Notes: generated by a model not told the origin, from the letters alone. 64,000 nucleotides of DNA from Bacteroidota bacterium (GCA_038746285.1 JBCDKT010000014.1:1-64000); one strand, 5' to 3'; positions 33,543 through 42,782 are shown, counted from the first letter of the stretch. Translations and numbers: made by a program.

Positions 33543-35582
33543 TTAGCCTACCCACTCGTTGCGGCCTAGGGGACGAGCGGGACGGTCCGTGCGTGCGGAC
33601 TCGGCAGCCTCCGTGGCGGTCGGGGATGCGGGCGAATGAAGAGCAGGAGCAGGCTCCGGAGTCCCCTCCTGCGAGGGACGGCCCTCGTCCTGGGCGAACG
33701 AGAGGTCCACGTCGGCGTCGTACCGGCTTTCGAGAGCGCCTTGGAGCCGGTCGACGTGCTCGGCGGCAAGGGTGCGGAGGCGGGGGTCGCTGAACTGGAC
33801 CGCGACGGAGACCCGGTCCTCGTCGCGCCGCGTGCTGACGGTGAGCTCACCGTCGGCACCGCCTAGCGCGAGGCGCACCGTCTGCCACGCTCCGGCGACG
33901 GCGCGCGGGGCCATCTCGCCGAGACGCTGGAGCCACGCTGCCGAGAGGATCGGGCGCGGCAGCAGCGCGGCCGGCTCGCTCTTGCCCGAGGGTACCGGTG
34001 CGGAGGCGCGTTCGGAAGCGGCAAGTTGGACGGGTTCAGCCTCGGGCAGCACCGCTTCGGCCGCCGAGGCGTCGGGGGCCGCATGCGGGCTCGGCACAGG
34101 TGGAGGCTCCGGGTTCGCCTCCGAAGGGGTCTCGGCAGCCGACAGCGAGTCGAGGGCTACGGGGCGAGGCTCGCTCGGCTGGCGCGGGTCCGTGGTCAGA
34201 CGCTCGGCGGTCTGCGGCGTCGCGGCGCGCGCCGGAGGTGACCCAGCCTGGGGCGTGCTGGCGAGACCCAGCGGCCGGCCCGGGGGCGAGACAAACTCTG
34301 GGGCAGTGATGGCCGGGCGCGGGATGTCAGGGGCCGGGTGCGGTTCGGCACCCACCTGCGGTACGCCCGGCCGCTGAAGCGCGGGAGCGTCAGGCCCTAG
34401 GGCCGGCGCACGAGGCGCTGCGCGCTGAAGCATCGGCACCCCGGCACGCCCAGCGGGAGCCGGTGCAGGGAGCGCGACGGCCAGAGGCGACAGGGCAGCA
34501 GGCGGGTCATCGCTCGCGGCAACCCTTGCGGCCTCTGGTGCTGGGGGAGGCTCCGCAGGAACCCGGCGCGGGGCCTCGGCGGGAGCAGGCGGTGCGTTCG
34601 GAGGAGTGAGCAGCGCAGCCCGCGGCGGCGGCTCCGAAGCTAGGCGAACAGGTAGCGTAGAACTAGGCCTCACAGCGCCGGCAGCGTCCGGTGCCTCAGC
34701 TTCTGCAGCGCTTGCGTTTGCAGCGAGCGGATCGGCGGGGAGCGCCTGGGCCGGGGACGGCTGAGCTGGCCGCGCGCCAGCCGCGCCGCGGGCGCGCGCC
34801 AAGCCCTGGTGCGGCGCGAGGGCAGGTGCCGGCGCACCGGCAGTGCGTTCCTCCACCGGACGCTCTGGCCGAGCCGGTGCCGAGCGCTCGGGCACCGGGG
34901 GTACCGGCGCTGAGAACGTGGACGCCGAAGGAGCCGGTCTCGGAGATGCAGGTGCCGAGGGCATGCGCGCGAAGGGGTAGGCAGGCTCTGCCCGAGTCGC
35001 CTCCGCCAGAGACGGCGGCCTACCGGTCTGGAGGGTACCGGCAGGTGCAGGCGAGGCACCGAGTGGCTCTGCGTCAGGTGCGGGCAGGCCCTCGCCGGGC
35101 TGCGCAGGAGGCAGGGTGCTCTCCGAGGTCGAGGGTGCAGCCTGCTGCCGTAGCACCGACCGCCGGTCGCTGGGCTGGCGCAGCGCCGCTGCACCGGCGG
35201 GTTCGGTCGCACCGACACCGAGTGCCGGCTCTACGTCCGACTCTGGCTCTGCACCGGGTGCCGGCTCTGTGTTAGGCTCCTCCGACAGCGGGTTGGGTCC
35301 AGAGAGGGGCAACGCGTCCACCGGGTCTGCCTCCGCAGCAGCTCCGGAACCCGCTTCGAGGCCGGTGGCGAGCGGCTTACTGGCTGGCAGGGTAGAGGCC
35401 GCCGCAGCGACAGGGCCAGGGCGCGGAGCCTCCGTGCCTGGGAGCGGAGAGGCGGAAGCGAGAGAGGCCAGAGCGCGGCCGAGCGCCTCGCCGAACCCCA
35501 GGCGGGCGTCTGTCCCCGCAAGGGGCTGAGGGGTGTCCGAGGCAAGTGCCTCCGGGGAAGCAGGGAGGAGAGGGATCAGCAC
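33543..35582 (-). CDS. fliK: Hook-length control protein FliK
   Basis: About 679 residues, starting at a GTG 10 bases after the motE stop; the exact start is uncertain. Residues 1-550 are low-complexity Pro/Ala/Glu-rich sequence of the kind used as a molecular ruler. The C-terminal Flg_hook domain (about 570-640) is seen in VRLALGGADGELTVSTRRDE, SVAVQFSDPRLRTLAAEHVD and RLQGALESR. It measures the hook and triggers FlhB switching. The protein is longer than E. coli FliK (405). The place between motE and flgD is standard. Confidence 0.82.
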   Translation of the reverse strand: MLIPLLPASPEALASDTPQPLAGTDARLGFGEALGRALASLASASPLPGTEAPRPGPVAAAASTLPASKPLATGLEAGSGAAAEADPVDALPLSGPNPLSEEPNTEPAPGAEPESDVEPALGVGATEPAGAAALRQPSDRRSVLRQQAAPSTSESTLPPAQPGEGLPAPDAEPLGASPAPAGTLQTGRPPSLAEATRAEPAYPFARMPSAPASPRPAPSASTFSAPVPPVPERSAPARPERPVEERTAGAPAPALAPHQGLARARGAAGARPAQPSPAQALPADPLAANASAAEAEAPDAAGAVRPSSTLPVRLASEPPPRAALLTPPNAPPAPAEAPRRVPAEPPPAPEAARVAASDDPPAALSPLAVALPAPAPAGRAGVPMLQRAAPRAPALGPDAPALQRPGVPQVGAEPHPAPDIPRPAITAPEFVSPPGRPLGLASTPQAGSPPARAATPQTAERLTTDPRQPSEPRPVALDSLSAAETPSEANPEPPPVPSPHAAPDASAAEAVLPEAEPVQLAASERASAPVPSGKSEPAALLPRPILSAAWLQRLGEMAPRAVAGAWQTVRLALGGADGELTVSTRRDEDRVSVAVQFSDPRLRTLAAEHVDRLQGALESRYDADVDLSFAQDEGRPSQEGTPEPAPALHSPASPTATEAAESARTDRPARPLGRNEWVG

Positions 35583-35592
35583 GGTGGAAGCG

Positions 35593-36120
35593 TCAGCTGG
35601 AAATGGCCGTGCCCTGGCCGGGCTGTGAAGCGAGGCGGCGTACGAACATCGCTGTCCGGGAGGGCTCGAGGGCGGCAAGCAGGCGCGTCCGGTCGCGCGC
35701 CGACGCCTCCGCGTAGAGGAGCGCCAGGACATCGAAGTCGAGGCGTGCGAGGACGGCGGAGAGGTCGTCGCGCTCGAGTTTGATCAGGGTGGCTATGAGG
35801 TCCCGAGCCTGGGCCTGCTGTGCCTTCGTCGTCCCGATCTCCGTCTGGAGCGCGCCGATCTGGGCCTCGTACTCCGCTAGGCGCCGCTGCAGGGCCGCGA
35901 GCGAGTCCGCCGAGGCCGGAGTGGGCGCCTCAGTTTCGGCAACGAGAGCAGCAGCCTCCAGGCTGTCGGCTGCGAGGCTGTCGGCCGCGAGGCTGTCGGC
36001 CACCATGCGCTCGGCGGCGACGAAGTCGGGGGCCACGATGGGCATCAGGACGTACGTCCCCGCGAGGCCAGCGACGAAGGCGGCGACGGAGCCGAGCGCG
36101 ATGAAGAGAATGCTGCGCAT
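35593..36120 (-). CDS. MotE-like protein with MgtE N-terminal-type domain
   Basis: 175 residues. An N-terminal membrane helix (about 3-28, FIALGSVAAFVAGLAGTYVL) is followed by a repeat of the residues ADSLA (three copies, encoded by a 15-bp tandem repeat), a coiled coil (about 70-105) and an MgtE-N-like helical domain (LIKLERDDLSAVLARLDFDV). This is the MotE layout, a periplasmic chaperone of the motor protein MotC in some bacteria and a common fliJ-fliK neighbour. fliJ is 4 bases upstream. Confidence 0.78.
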   Translation of the reverse strand: MRSILFIALGSVAAFVAGLAGTYVLMPIVAPDFVAAERMVADSLAADSLAADSLEAAALVAETEAPTPASADSLAALQRRLAEYEAQIGALQTEIGTTKAQQAQARDLIATLIKLERDDLSAVLARLDFDVLALLYAEASARDRTRLLAALEPSRTAMFVRRLASQPGQGTAISS

Positions 36121-36124
36121 AGAG

Positions 36125-36583
36125 TCAGGAGTGCGGGACGGGACGGATGCGCCGGCGGTGCCTGGTCGAGGCCTGCTCGTCGAGAAAGTCGGCTTCGGCT
36201 TTGGCCTGGGCGCGCCGGTGGGCGCTCGCTTCCTGATCGCGGAGCACCCTGAGCGCCTCTTCCGGTTGGCGACGCGCGGTGAGCGCGCACCGCGCCTCGG
36301 TCTCCTGCTCCCGGACCACGTCGAGGCGTCGGGCAGCTTCGGCCTCAGCGCTGCGGAGGTCGCCGAGGAAGCCGGCGCGGCGGCGGAGCACGGTCGGGTC
36401 GATGGGGCCGTCCGGCATAGCGGCGTGGGCCTCGGCGCGCTTCCGGCGGGTGGCAGCGAGGTGCTCCTCGCGCTCCCGGCGCTCCTGCACGGCGCGGCCC
36501 AGGGCGTGCTCCGCCTCCTCAACCTCGCGGCGGCGGAGGTCGAGAACGCTTTGCAGCGAGAAACGGAAGGTCTTTCCGGCCAT
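36125..36583 (-). CDS. fliJ: Flagellar export chaperone FliJ
   Basis: 152 residues, nearly all coiled coil. The opening KTFRFSLQSVLDLRRREVEE is the FliJ signature. FliJ fits in the centre of the FliI hexamer and connects it with FlhA. A sigma54-like promoter lies about 50 bases upstream, in the gap after fliI, so fliJ appears to start a separate transcript. Confidence 0.9.
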   Translation of the reverse strand: MAGKTFRFSLQSVLDLRRREVEEAEHALGRAVQERREREEHLAATRRKRAEAHAAMPDGPIDPTVLRRRAGFLGDLRSAEAEAARRLDVVREQETEARCALTARRQPEEALRVLRDQEASAHRRAQAKAEADFLDEQASTRHRRRIRPVPHS

Positions 36584-36634
36584 AGCTGTGCAGAGGGTGG
36601 TTCGAGGGGAGCGGGCGGCAGTCCTGGTACTGTG

Positions 36635-36649
36635 GCAAGCCCTGCGCCA
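36635..36649 (-). promoter_or_regulatory. Sigma54-type promoter of fliJ operon
   Basis: The minus strand reads TGGCGCAGGGCTTGC. It has GG and GC exactly 10 bases apart and differs from TGGCAC-N5-TTGC at one position. It lies between the fliI stop and fliJ. The site before flgB shares the core CAGGGCTTG. Confidence 0.7.
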
Positions 36650-36654
36650 AAGGG

Positions 36655-37980
36655 CTAGGCGGGCACGTCGCTGAGCACCCGGCGGAGCGTGGCGGCAGGG
36701 TCCGGGTCTGAGGGCTCGTCCGTGCGCTGGCGGAGGAAGGCGGTGAGCGCGCCGTGCGCGTCGAGGGCGCGGTCGGCCTGCGGGTCCTGGCCGCGCTCGT
36801 AGGCGCCGACCCGGACGAGGTCTTCGATCTCGCGGTGGGCGGTGAGCAGGCTGCGGGCCTCGGCCGCTGCCGCGCGGGCCTCAGGCGAGGTCACGCGCTC
36901 CATCACCCGGCTCACGCTCTGGAGCACGTCGATGGCGGGGAAGTGGCCCGCGTGCGCCAGCTTGCGCGCGAGCACGACGTGTCCGTCGAGGATGCCGCGC
37001 GCGGCGTCGCCCACGGGCTCGTCCATGTCGTCGCCGTCGACGAGCACGGTGAAGAGGCCCGTGATGGTCCCGACCGCCCCCGGCCCGGCCCGCTCCAGCA
37101 GGCGGGGGAGGAGCGCGAACACGCTCGGGGTGTAGCCCCGCGTCGTCGGCGGCTCGCCGACGGCGAGGCCGATCTCGCGCTGCGCCATCGCCACGCGCGT
37201 GACCGAGTCCATCATCAGGAGGACGTCCCGGCCCTCGTCCCGGAAGTGCTCGGCGATGGCGAGGGCGGCCGTGGCCGCCTTGACCCGGGTCATCGCGGCC
37301 TGGTCGCCCGTCGCCGCAATCACGACGGAGCGCTGCAAGCCCTCCTCGCCGAGCGTGTCGTGGACGAACTCGCGCACCTCGCGGCTACGCTCGCCGATGA
37401 GGGCGATGACGTTGACGTCGGCCTCGGTCTGCCGCGCCATCATGCCGAGGAGCGTGCTCTTGCCGACGCCCGACCCGGCGAAGATGCCGATGCGCTGGCC
37501 CCTGCCAAGCGCAGTGAACGCATCGACCGCGCGGACGCCCGTCAGCAGCGGCGTGTCGACGAGCTGCCGCTCCATCGCGGGCGGGGGCGGGGCCTGCACG
37601 GGGCGCTCGTCCGCCAGCACGAGCGGGCCAGCCCCGTCGATGGGGCGTCCGTTCGCGTCGATCACCCGGCCCAGCAGGCCAGAGCCGACGCGGACCGAGA
37701 GGGGGAGGTGCGAGCGCTGGACAAGGCTGCCGGCTCGCAGGCCGTGGGTCTCCTCGAGCGGCATCAGCACCGCCGCCCCGGCTCGGACACCGACCACCTC
37801 AGCCTTGATGCGCCGCCCGCTCGGCCGGGTGCCCTCGTAGACGTAGCACAGCTCGCCGACAGCGGCGCTCAGCCCGGTGGCCTCGACGAGGAGCCCGACG
37901 ATCGAGCGCACCTTGCCGTAGGCGACCGGGCCGCGAGGCAGGGCGCGGGCCTGCTGGAGCGCGTGCGCGAGGGCGGTCAT
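36655..37980 (-). CDS. fliI: Flagellar export ATPase FliI
   Basis: 441 residues. Walker A is GSGVGKS (169-175), Walker B is in DVLLMMDSVTRVAMAQREIG, and PPTTRGYTPSVFALLPRLLE follows, all typical of FliI. The hexamer unfolds and delivers export substrates. The start is the Met that overlaps the fliH stop by 4 bases (ATGA); a longer reading in the same frame lies within fliH. Confidence 0.96.
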   Translation of the reverse strand: MTALAHALQQARALPRGPVAYGKVRSIVGLLVEATGLSAAVGELCYVYEGTRPSGRRIKAEVVGVRAGAAVLMPLEETHGLRAGSLVQRSHLPLSVRVGSGLLGRVIDANGRPIDGAGPLVLADERPVQAPPPPAMERQLVDTPLLTGVRAVDAFTALGRGQRIGIFAGSGVGKSTLLGMMARQTEADVNVIALIGERSREVREFVHDTLGEEGLQRSVVIAATGDQAAMTRVKAATAALAIAEHFRDEGRDVLLMMDSVTRVAMAQREIGLAVGEPPTTRGYTPSVFALLPRLLERAGPGAVGTITGLFTVLVDGDDMDEPVGDAARGILDGHVVLARKLAHAGHFPAIDVLQSVSRVMERVTSPEARAAAAEARSLLTAHREIEDLVRVGAYERGQDPQADRALDAHGALTAFLRQRTDEPSDPDPAATLRRVLSDVPA

Positions 37981-38771
37981 GGGGCGCTGTCGGGCGGCGG
38001 GTCCGGCGCGAGGCCGAGACGGCGGCGCAGGTCGGAGAGTACCTCGGCACGGACGTGGCGCACGGCCTCGCCATCGGCGTCGAGGGTCCAGTCGCCCTCG
38101 GCGAGGCCCGCGTCCGGCACCCAGCGCAGGCCGGGGTGCGCGGCCGTGAGCGCCTCGGCCATCCCGGTCTCCTGCAGGCGGAGCTGGTCTACGGGGTGAA
38201 GCGCGACGACGAGCGGCGGCCGGTCGGCAAGCCGCTCTACCGCCGCCGTCACAGCGGCGGTCATGGCACCGTGCGACGCCTCGTCGGGCGGACGGCCCAG
38301 CACCGCCTCTGCCACCTCCACGGCGAGGCCGACGAGCAGCGGGTCGGCGCGCTCCAGGTGTGCCTGCCACAGACCGTGGAGGCTGGCCGCGTCACGGGCG
38401 AAGGCCTCGCGCTCGGCCTCGCGCTCGGCGCGGCACGCGTCGCGGGCGGCGGCGAAGCCGGCGGCATAGGCCTCCTCGCGGACGGCCGCGGCGTGGGCGT
38501 CGCGCTCGGCTTCGGCCTGCTGCGTCCACTCGGCCTCCCAGGCCTCGCGTAGGGCGGCGAGGTCCGGTGCCTCCGGCGCGGACTCGGGAGACGCAGGAGG
38601 CGCAGACAGGTCCGGCCCGTGCAGCAGGCACGGGCGCACGGTGAGGCCGCCCGCCCGCCGCGTGCCCGCGCCGCGGATGACGCCGCTGACGAACGGGGCC
38701 TGGTCGGGCGACGCCTCGCCGACCGGTACCGGTCGGGCGGCGTTTCTCGGCGCGGGAGCACGGGGAACCAT
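37977..38771 (-). CDS. fliH: Flagellar export regulator FliH
   Basis: 264 residues. An Ala/Glu-rich coiled coil (about 70-135, REEAYAAGFAAARDACRAER) is followed by a C-terminal domain with LAVEVAEAVLGRPPDE and LHPVDQL, typical of FliH and related to ATPase stator subunits. It binds FliI and the C-ring. fliI overlaps it by 4 bases, and fliG is 6 bases upstream. Confidence 0.9.
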   Translation of the reverse strand: MVPRAPAPRNAARPVPVGEASPDQAPFVSGVIRGAGTRRAGGLTVRPCLLHGPDLSAPPASPESAPEAPDLAALREAWEAEWTQQAEAERDAHAAAVREEAYAAGFAAARDACRAEREAEREAFARDAASLHGLWQAHLERADPLLVGLAVEVAEAVLGRPPDEASHGAMTAAVTAAVERLADRPPLVVALHPVDQLRLQETGMAEALTAAHPGLRWVPDAGLAEGDWTLDADGEAVRHVRAEVLSDLRRRLGLAPDPPPDSAP

Positions 38772-38777
38772 GAGCGG

Positions 38778-39833
38778 CTAGAGCATCTCCTCCTGGCTGT
38801 CGGGGTCGAGCGAGATCTCCTCAGACTCCTCCAGCTCCTGCGCGCGCTCCAAGATGACCTGCTGCGCCTCCTCGACGTCCGCGATGCGGACAGGCCCGAG
38901 CAGGTCGAGCTCTTCCTTGATGGTCTCCGCCACGCGCTCGCTGACGTTCTCGAGGACCCGGTCGGTAAAGGCGTCCGACGCCCCTTTGAGGGCGAGCACG
39001 AGGCTCTGCTGTTCCACCTCGACCAGCAGCCGCTGGAGATCGCGCCCGCTGATGTGGATGAGGTCGTCGAAGACGAACATGAGGTTTTTGACGGCCGTGG
39101 CGAGGTCGGGGTCGCGCTCGCGGAGCCCGTTCATGATCTCGCGTTCGGCGGCGCGGGGTGCGCCGTTGAGGATCTGTGCCACCTGGTTGACGCCGCCCGT
39201 CGCGCGCTCGCTCGCCGCGAAGACCGACCCGATCTGCTGGCGGATGACCTCCTCGATGTCGCGCAGCAGCTCGGGCGAGGTCTGGCCCATGGTCGCGAGG
39301 CGGTAGACGACCTCGCCCCGCTGAGGCTCGGCGAGCTCGGCGAGGATTTCGCTGGACTTGCGCGGGTTGAGGTGCGCTAGGATGAGCGCAGCCGTCTGGG
39401 GGTGCTCGCGCTCGACGAACCGCGTGAGCCGCCCGATCTCGACGGTCTGGAGGAGGTGGAAGGCCGAGACCTCGACGGCCGCTTCCACGCGCATCATCAC
39501 GTCCTCGGCCCGGTTGGCCCCGAGCGTGCTCTCGAGCACTTCGCGGGCGTAGCTGATCCCCCCCTGCGCGACGTGCTCCCGGGCGAGCGCCATGTCGTGG
39601 TAGTCGAAGAGCAGTTCGTCGACGATCTCGCTGGGCACGTTTCGGAGGCGGGCGATCTCCACGGATACCCGCTCGAGGTATTCGGCGGGGAGGAGCGCGA
39701 GGACTTTGGAGGCCGTCTCGACGCCGAGGAGGATGAGGAAGGAGGCCGCGCGCTGCGACCCCGTGAGAGCAGCACTCGGCGACGGCTCGGGAGCGGCCGT
39801 GGCGGGAGCCTGGAAGGTGGCGGTTTCGGACAT
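38778..39833 (-). CDS. fliG: Flagellar switch protein FliG
   Basis: 351 residues. N-terminal FliF-binding domain (SQRAASFLILLGVETASKVL), the EHPQ motif (143-146), and a C-terminal domain with LMFVFDDLIHISGRDLQRLL and the charged torque helix (FTDRVLENVSERVAETIKEE). FliG turns stator work into rotation. It follows fliF after 12 bases. Confidence 0.96.
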   Translation of the reverse strand: MSETATFQAPATAAPEPSPSAALTGSQRAASFLILLGVETASKVLALLPAEYLERVSVEIARLRNVPSEIVDELLFDYHDMALAREHVAQGGISYAREVLESTLGANRAEDVMMRVEAAVEVSAFHLLQTVEIGRLTRFVEREHPQTAALILAHLNPRKSSEILAELAEPQRGEVVYRLATMGQTSPELLRDIEEVIRQQIGSVFAASERATGGVNQVAQILNGAPRAAEREIMNGLRERDPDLATAVKNLMFVFDDLIHISGRDLQRLLVEVEQQSLVLALKGASDAFTDRVLENVSERVAETIKEELDLLGPVRIADVEEAQQVILERAQELEESEEISLDPDSQEEML

Positions 39834-39845
39834 CGTCAGGCGGGG

Positions 39846-41480
39846 TCAGGAGGCGGCGTGTTCTTCCCGGAAGAGGTCCTCCGCGATCCACGTCTTGAGC
39901 AGCTCGGCGGCCTCCTCGGGCTGGCCGAGGATGCTCTGCTTGACTTCCTCGTAGATCTCGCTGCGCGCGCTGAGCCGGGCTTTTGCCTCGTCCGACAGCT
40001 TGCTCGTGTAGAGGTCGTCTGCCGAGAGCGGCGCGTCGGCACCCTCGGTGCCGGTCGCGAGGAGGGCCTGGTCGGCCTCGGCCCGCTCCGCGAGCTCGCC
40101 CGCGGTGCGGCGGCCGGTGAGCGAAGCCGGGTCCTCGCCCGCGATCAGGGCGAGCGGGTCGCTGCCGGCACCGGCTACGCTGCTGACGGTGGAGCGGATG
40201 AGAAACGCCGCAAGCCCGAGCGCGAGCGCCATCAGGCCGTAGCGTAGGTAGGACTGGAGCCGCTCGCTGCGCCCGGCCGCGTCCATCTCCTCGGCCAGCC
40301 GGTCGTCGGCCGACGTGTCGAAGCGGGCCTGGTGAATCGCGAAGCGGTCGCCGCGCGCCGCGTCGAAGCCGACAGCGTTCTTGACGAGGTTCTCGATCTC
40401 CCGGACCTGCTGCGGGGCGTACGGCTCCGGCTCGGGGAGGGGCGCGTCTTCGTCGGCCACGGCTTGGACGGGCAGCTTGTAGTCGAGGACGACGGAGACG
40501 GTGAGCACCTCGACGGCTCCAGCGGTGCGCTCGGTGCGCTCGCGCTTGCGGCTGAGCTCGTAGTTGCGGACGGTCGCGTTGGAGGCGTCGGCGGCGGCCT
40601 GCTCCTCGAGCCGCTCCTCGCTGATGACGGTGGCGCTCTCCGGGTCGATGGCGTCGCTCTCCTCGACGGTCCGGCTGAAGTCGAGCTTGGCGGCGACGCG
40701 GACGACGGCCCGGCCCGGCCCGAGCATCCGGTCCAGCATCGACTGCCCGCTCTGGGCGAGGTGCTCCTCTACGGCGTGCTGGGTGCGGAGCTGGTTCGAG
40801 GTGAGCGTGACGTCAGGGTTGCCCGCGTCAGGGTTGGAGAGGAGCGTGCCGCGCGTGTCGAGCACGGTGACGTCGGCCACGCTCATCCCCTCGACGGCCC
40901 CGGCGACGAGCGACGCGACGCCCTCGATCTGTCCCGGGGCCAGGCCGCCGCCGCCGCCGAGCTGGAGGACCACGCTCGCGCTCGGCCGCGTCTGGCGGTC
41001 GCGGAACGGGCTGCGCTCGGGGAGGACGAGGTGGACGCGCGCCTGCGCCACCTGGCGGATGTTCGAGACCGTCCGGGAGAGCTCGCCCTCGAGCGCGCGC
41101 TTGTAGTTGAGCTTCTGCATGAAGTCCGTCATCCCGATCGTGCCGCTGTTGAAGAGCTCGTAGCCCACCGGGCCCTCGGAGACGACGCCCTCGCCCGCGA
41201 ACCGGAGGCGAAGGTCGTAGACCTGCTGGCGCGGGACGTAGATCGCGCCGCCGCCCTCTTCGAGCTTGTAAGGGACGCCCTCGGCGCGCAGCGTCTCCAC
41301 GACCCGGCTCGCGTCGGTCGCTTCGAGGCGGCCGAAGAGGAGGGTGTAGTCGGGCTGCCCCGCCCAGTAGGCGATCCCGCCGAGGACCGCGAGGCCGCCG
41401 ACGAGCACCGCCCCGAGGAGGAACCGCTGCCCCGGCGCGAGGCGCAGCACGAACTGCCGAACGTTCTGGAAGAAAGACAT
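39846..41480 (-). CDS. fliF: MS-ring protein FliF
   Basis: 544 residues. First helix at about 17-40 (FLLGAVLVGGLAVLGGIAYW), then ring-building motifs (LFGRLEATDASRVVETL, ARVHLVLPERSPFRD, ASVVLQLGGG), and a second helix near 430-450. The C-terminal tail (EAAELLKTWIAEDL) binds FliG. FliF forms the membrane base of the motor. Its length is normal. Confidence 0.96.
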   Translation of the reverse strand: MSFFQNVRQFVLRLAPGQRFLLGAVLVGGLAVLGGIAYWAGQPDYTLLFGRLEATDASRVVETLRAEGVPYKLEEGGGAIYVPRQQVYDLRLRFAGEGVVSEGPVGYELFNSGTIGMTDFMQKLNYKRALEGELSRTVSNIRQVAQARVHLVLPERSPFRDRQTRPSASVVLQLGGGGGLAPGQIEGVASLVAGAVEGMSVADVTVLDTRGTLLSNPDAGNPDVTLTSNQLRTQHAVEEHLAQSGQSMLDRMLGPGRAVVRVAAKLDFSRTVEESDAIDPESATVISEERLEEQAAADASNATVRNYELSRKRERTERTAGAVEVLTVSVVLDYKLPVQAVADEDAPLPEPEPYAPQQVREIENLVKNAVGFDAARGDRFAIHQARFDTSADDRLAEEMDAAGRSERLQSYLRYGLMALALGLAAFLIRSTVSSVAGAGSDPLALIAGEDPASLTGRRTAGELAERAEADQALLATGTEGADAPLSADDLYTSKLSDEAKARLSARSEIYEEVKQSILGQPEEAAELLKTWIAEDLFREEHAAS

Positions 41481-41557
41481 TCGAGTGGCGAGTTGCGAGC
41501 GACGAACGACGAGGGGGTGCAGGTGCTCGGCGCTCGTCGCTCGTCATTCGTCGTTGG
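41481..41557. repeat. GAGTTGCGAGCGACGAAC spacer with quasi-palindrome
   Basis: GACGAACGACGAG on the left pairs loosely with CTCGTCATTCGTCGTT on the right. The words GAGTTGCGA, GAGCGACGAAC and CAGGTGCT recur in the same order between flgF and flgG, so this is a dispersed spacer family. Confidence 0.6.
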
Positions 41558-41869
41558 TTAGACTTGCATGCGCATCAGCTCCTGGTAGGTCTCCAGCATC
41601 CGGTTGCGGACCTCGGTCATGAGCTGGAAGTGCGTCTTGGCCTCGTTCATCGAGATCATCACCTCGTGGACGTTCTCCTGCTCGCCCGCGATGAACGCCT
41701 CGACGTTCTCGTCGGCCACTTTTTGCGCCGTGTCCACCTCGCCGATGGCCGCCGCGAGCGTGTCGCTGAAGCGCGTGTCCTCGGCCTCGCCCCCGAAGGG
41801 CACGCGCGGGAAGGCGTCGTTCCCGGCGGGCGCGACCTGGCGCAGGCGCTGGAGTTCGGAGACGGTCAT
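41558..41869 (-). CDS. fliE: Rod-MS ring junction protein FliE
   Basis: 103 residues. DTAQKVADENVEAFIAGEQE, NVHEVMISMNEAKTHFQLMT and VRNRMLETYQELMRMQV are the FliE pattern. It joins the MS ring to the rod and is the first exported part. It lies upstream of fliF, with a 117-base gap to the small gene before it. Confidence 0.93.
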   Translation of the reverse strand: MTVSELQRLRQVAPAGNDAFPRVPFGGEAEDTRFSDTLAAAIGEVDTAQKVADENVEAFIAGEQENVHEVMISMNEAKTHFQLMTEVRNRMLETYQELMRMQV

Positions 41870-41986
41870 CGGGGGAACGGGCGGGTGGGAGGAGTGGGGG
41901 AGGAGCGCGGCTTCGGGGGCTGTGGTGCGGCCCCTGCGCCCGCGTCCGCTCGGCCGTCAGGCGCGGCGTCGCTGAGCACTGCGGCG

Positions 41987-42277
41987 TCAGGCGCTGAGGT
42001 CGAGGCGGCCGCCGAGGGCGCCGGGGCTGACGGTCTGCGCCTCGCGGCCGGGGCCGTAGAGGCGGAGCGTCATCTCCGGCCTCGGCGGGAAGTACCGGTC
42101 GATCATCTGCTGCTCGGCGATGGAGAGGCCACCGGTCCGGGCCGGCGTGCCGGCGGCGGGCGGAGCCTCGGTCGCCGCCTTCGCCTCACCGGGCGGTGCG
42201 GGCGGGGCCGCCTGCGCGGGCGGCGTCTGGACGCGAGTGTACGCGGCGGCGGCAGTCTGCTGAGAGGGGATCTTCAT
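41987..42277 (-). CDS. Small unknown protein in flgC-fliE interval (orf96)
   Basis: 96 residues. The N-terminal half is Ala/Pro-rich and probably disordered. The C-terminal part, LSIAEQQMIDRYFPPRPEMT and LRLYGPGREA, looks like a short folded motif. It starts 4 bases after the flgC stop and precedes fliE, so it is part of the flgB operon. I do not recognise the family. The IAEQQMIDRYFP pattern (a short helix, then an aromatic-Pro pair) could be a binding peptide for a flagellar partner; this is inference. Confidence 0.7.
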   Translation of the reverse strand: MKIPSQQTAAAAYTRVQTPPAQAAPPAPPGEAKAATEAPPAAGTPARTGGLSIAEQQMIDRYFPPRPEMTLRLYGPGREAQTVSPGALGGRLDLSA

Positions 42278-42281
42278 AGCG

Positions 42282-42782
42282 TCAAATCTCTAGCGTGCGT
42301 TTGAGCATTTCCTTCACGGCCTCGACGGTCGTGAGGTTGGCCTCGTAGATGCGGTTGGCCGAGATCATGTGCGCCATCTCCTCGGCCACGTTGACGTCGG
42401 GGTAGGTGACGTAGCCGTCGAGGTCGGCGTGCGGGTGGTCCGGGTCGTACTCGAAGCGCTCGTCGTTGACCTCCTCGATCTCGGTGGCGGGCCCGGCGTC
42501 GGCGTCGCGGAAGCGGCCGAGGAGGCGGCCGTTGGGGAAGTGGCGGGCGTCGGTGCGCTGGAGGTCCGTCTTGGCCTCGGTCAGCAGGCGGCCGAAGCGG
42601 CGGGGCTCGTCGGCCACGGTGACGGCGCGCTTGATGGCGTAGGCGTTGCCGTCCTCGGCCCGCGACGAGGTGGCGTTGGCGATGTTGTCCGTGGCTGCGC
42701 CCAGGGCGCGGCGCTGAGCTTCGAGCCCGCGCGCGGCGGTGCGGAAGATGGAGAGCGACGGCGTGTTGCGGATGATCGGCAT
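42282..42782 (-). CDS. flgC: Proximal rod protein FlgC
   Basis: 166 residues from the Met of MPIIRNTPSLSIFRTAARGL. The N-terminal motif EAQRRALGAATDNIANATSS and the C-terminal VTYPDVNVAEEMAHMISANR, IYEANLTTVEAVKEMLKRTL are typical of FlgC. It forms part of the rod with FlgB and FlgF. A longer reading in the same frame crosses flgB and is rejected. Confidence 0.94.
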   Translation of the reverse strand: MPIIRNTPSLSIFRTAARGLEAQRRALGAATDNIANATSSRAEDGNAYAIKRAVTVADEPRRFGRLLTEAKTDLQRTDARHFPNGRLLGRFRDADAGPATEIEEVNDERFEYDPDHPHADLDGYVTYPDVNVAEEMAHMISANRIYEANLTTVEAVKEMLKRTLEI

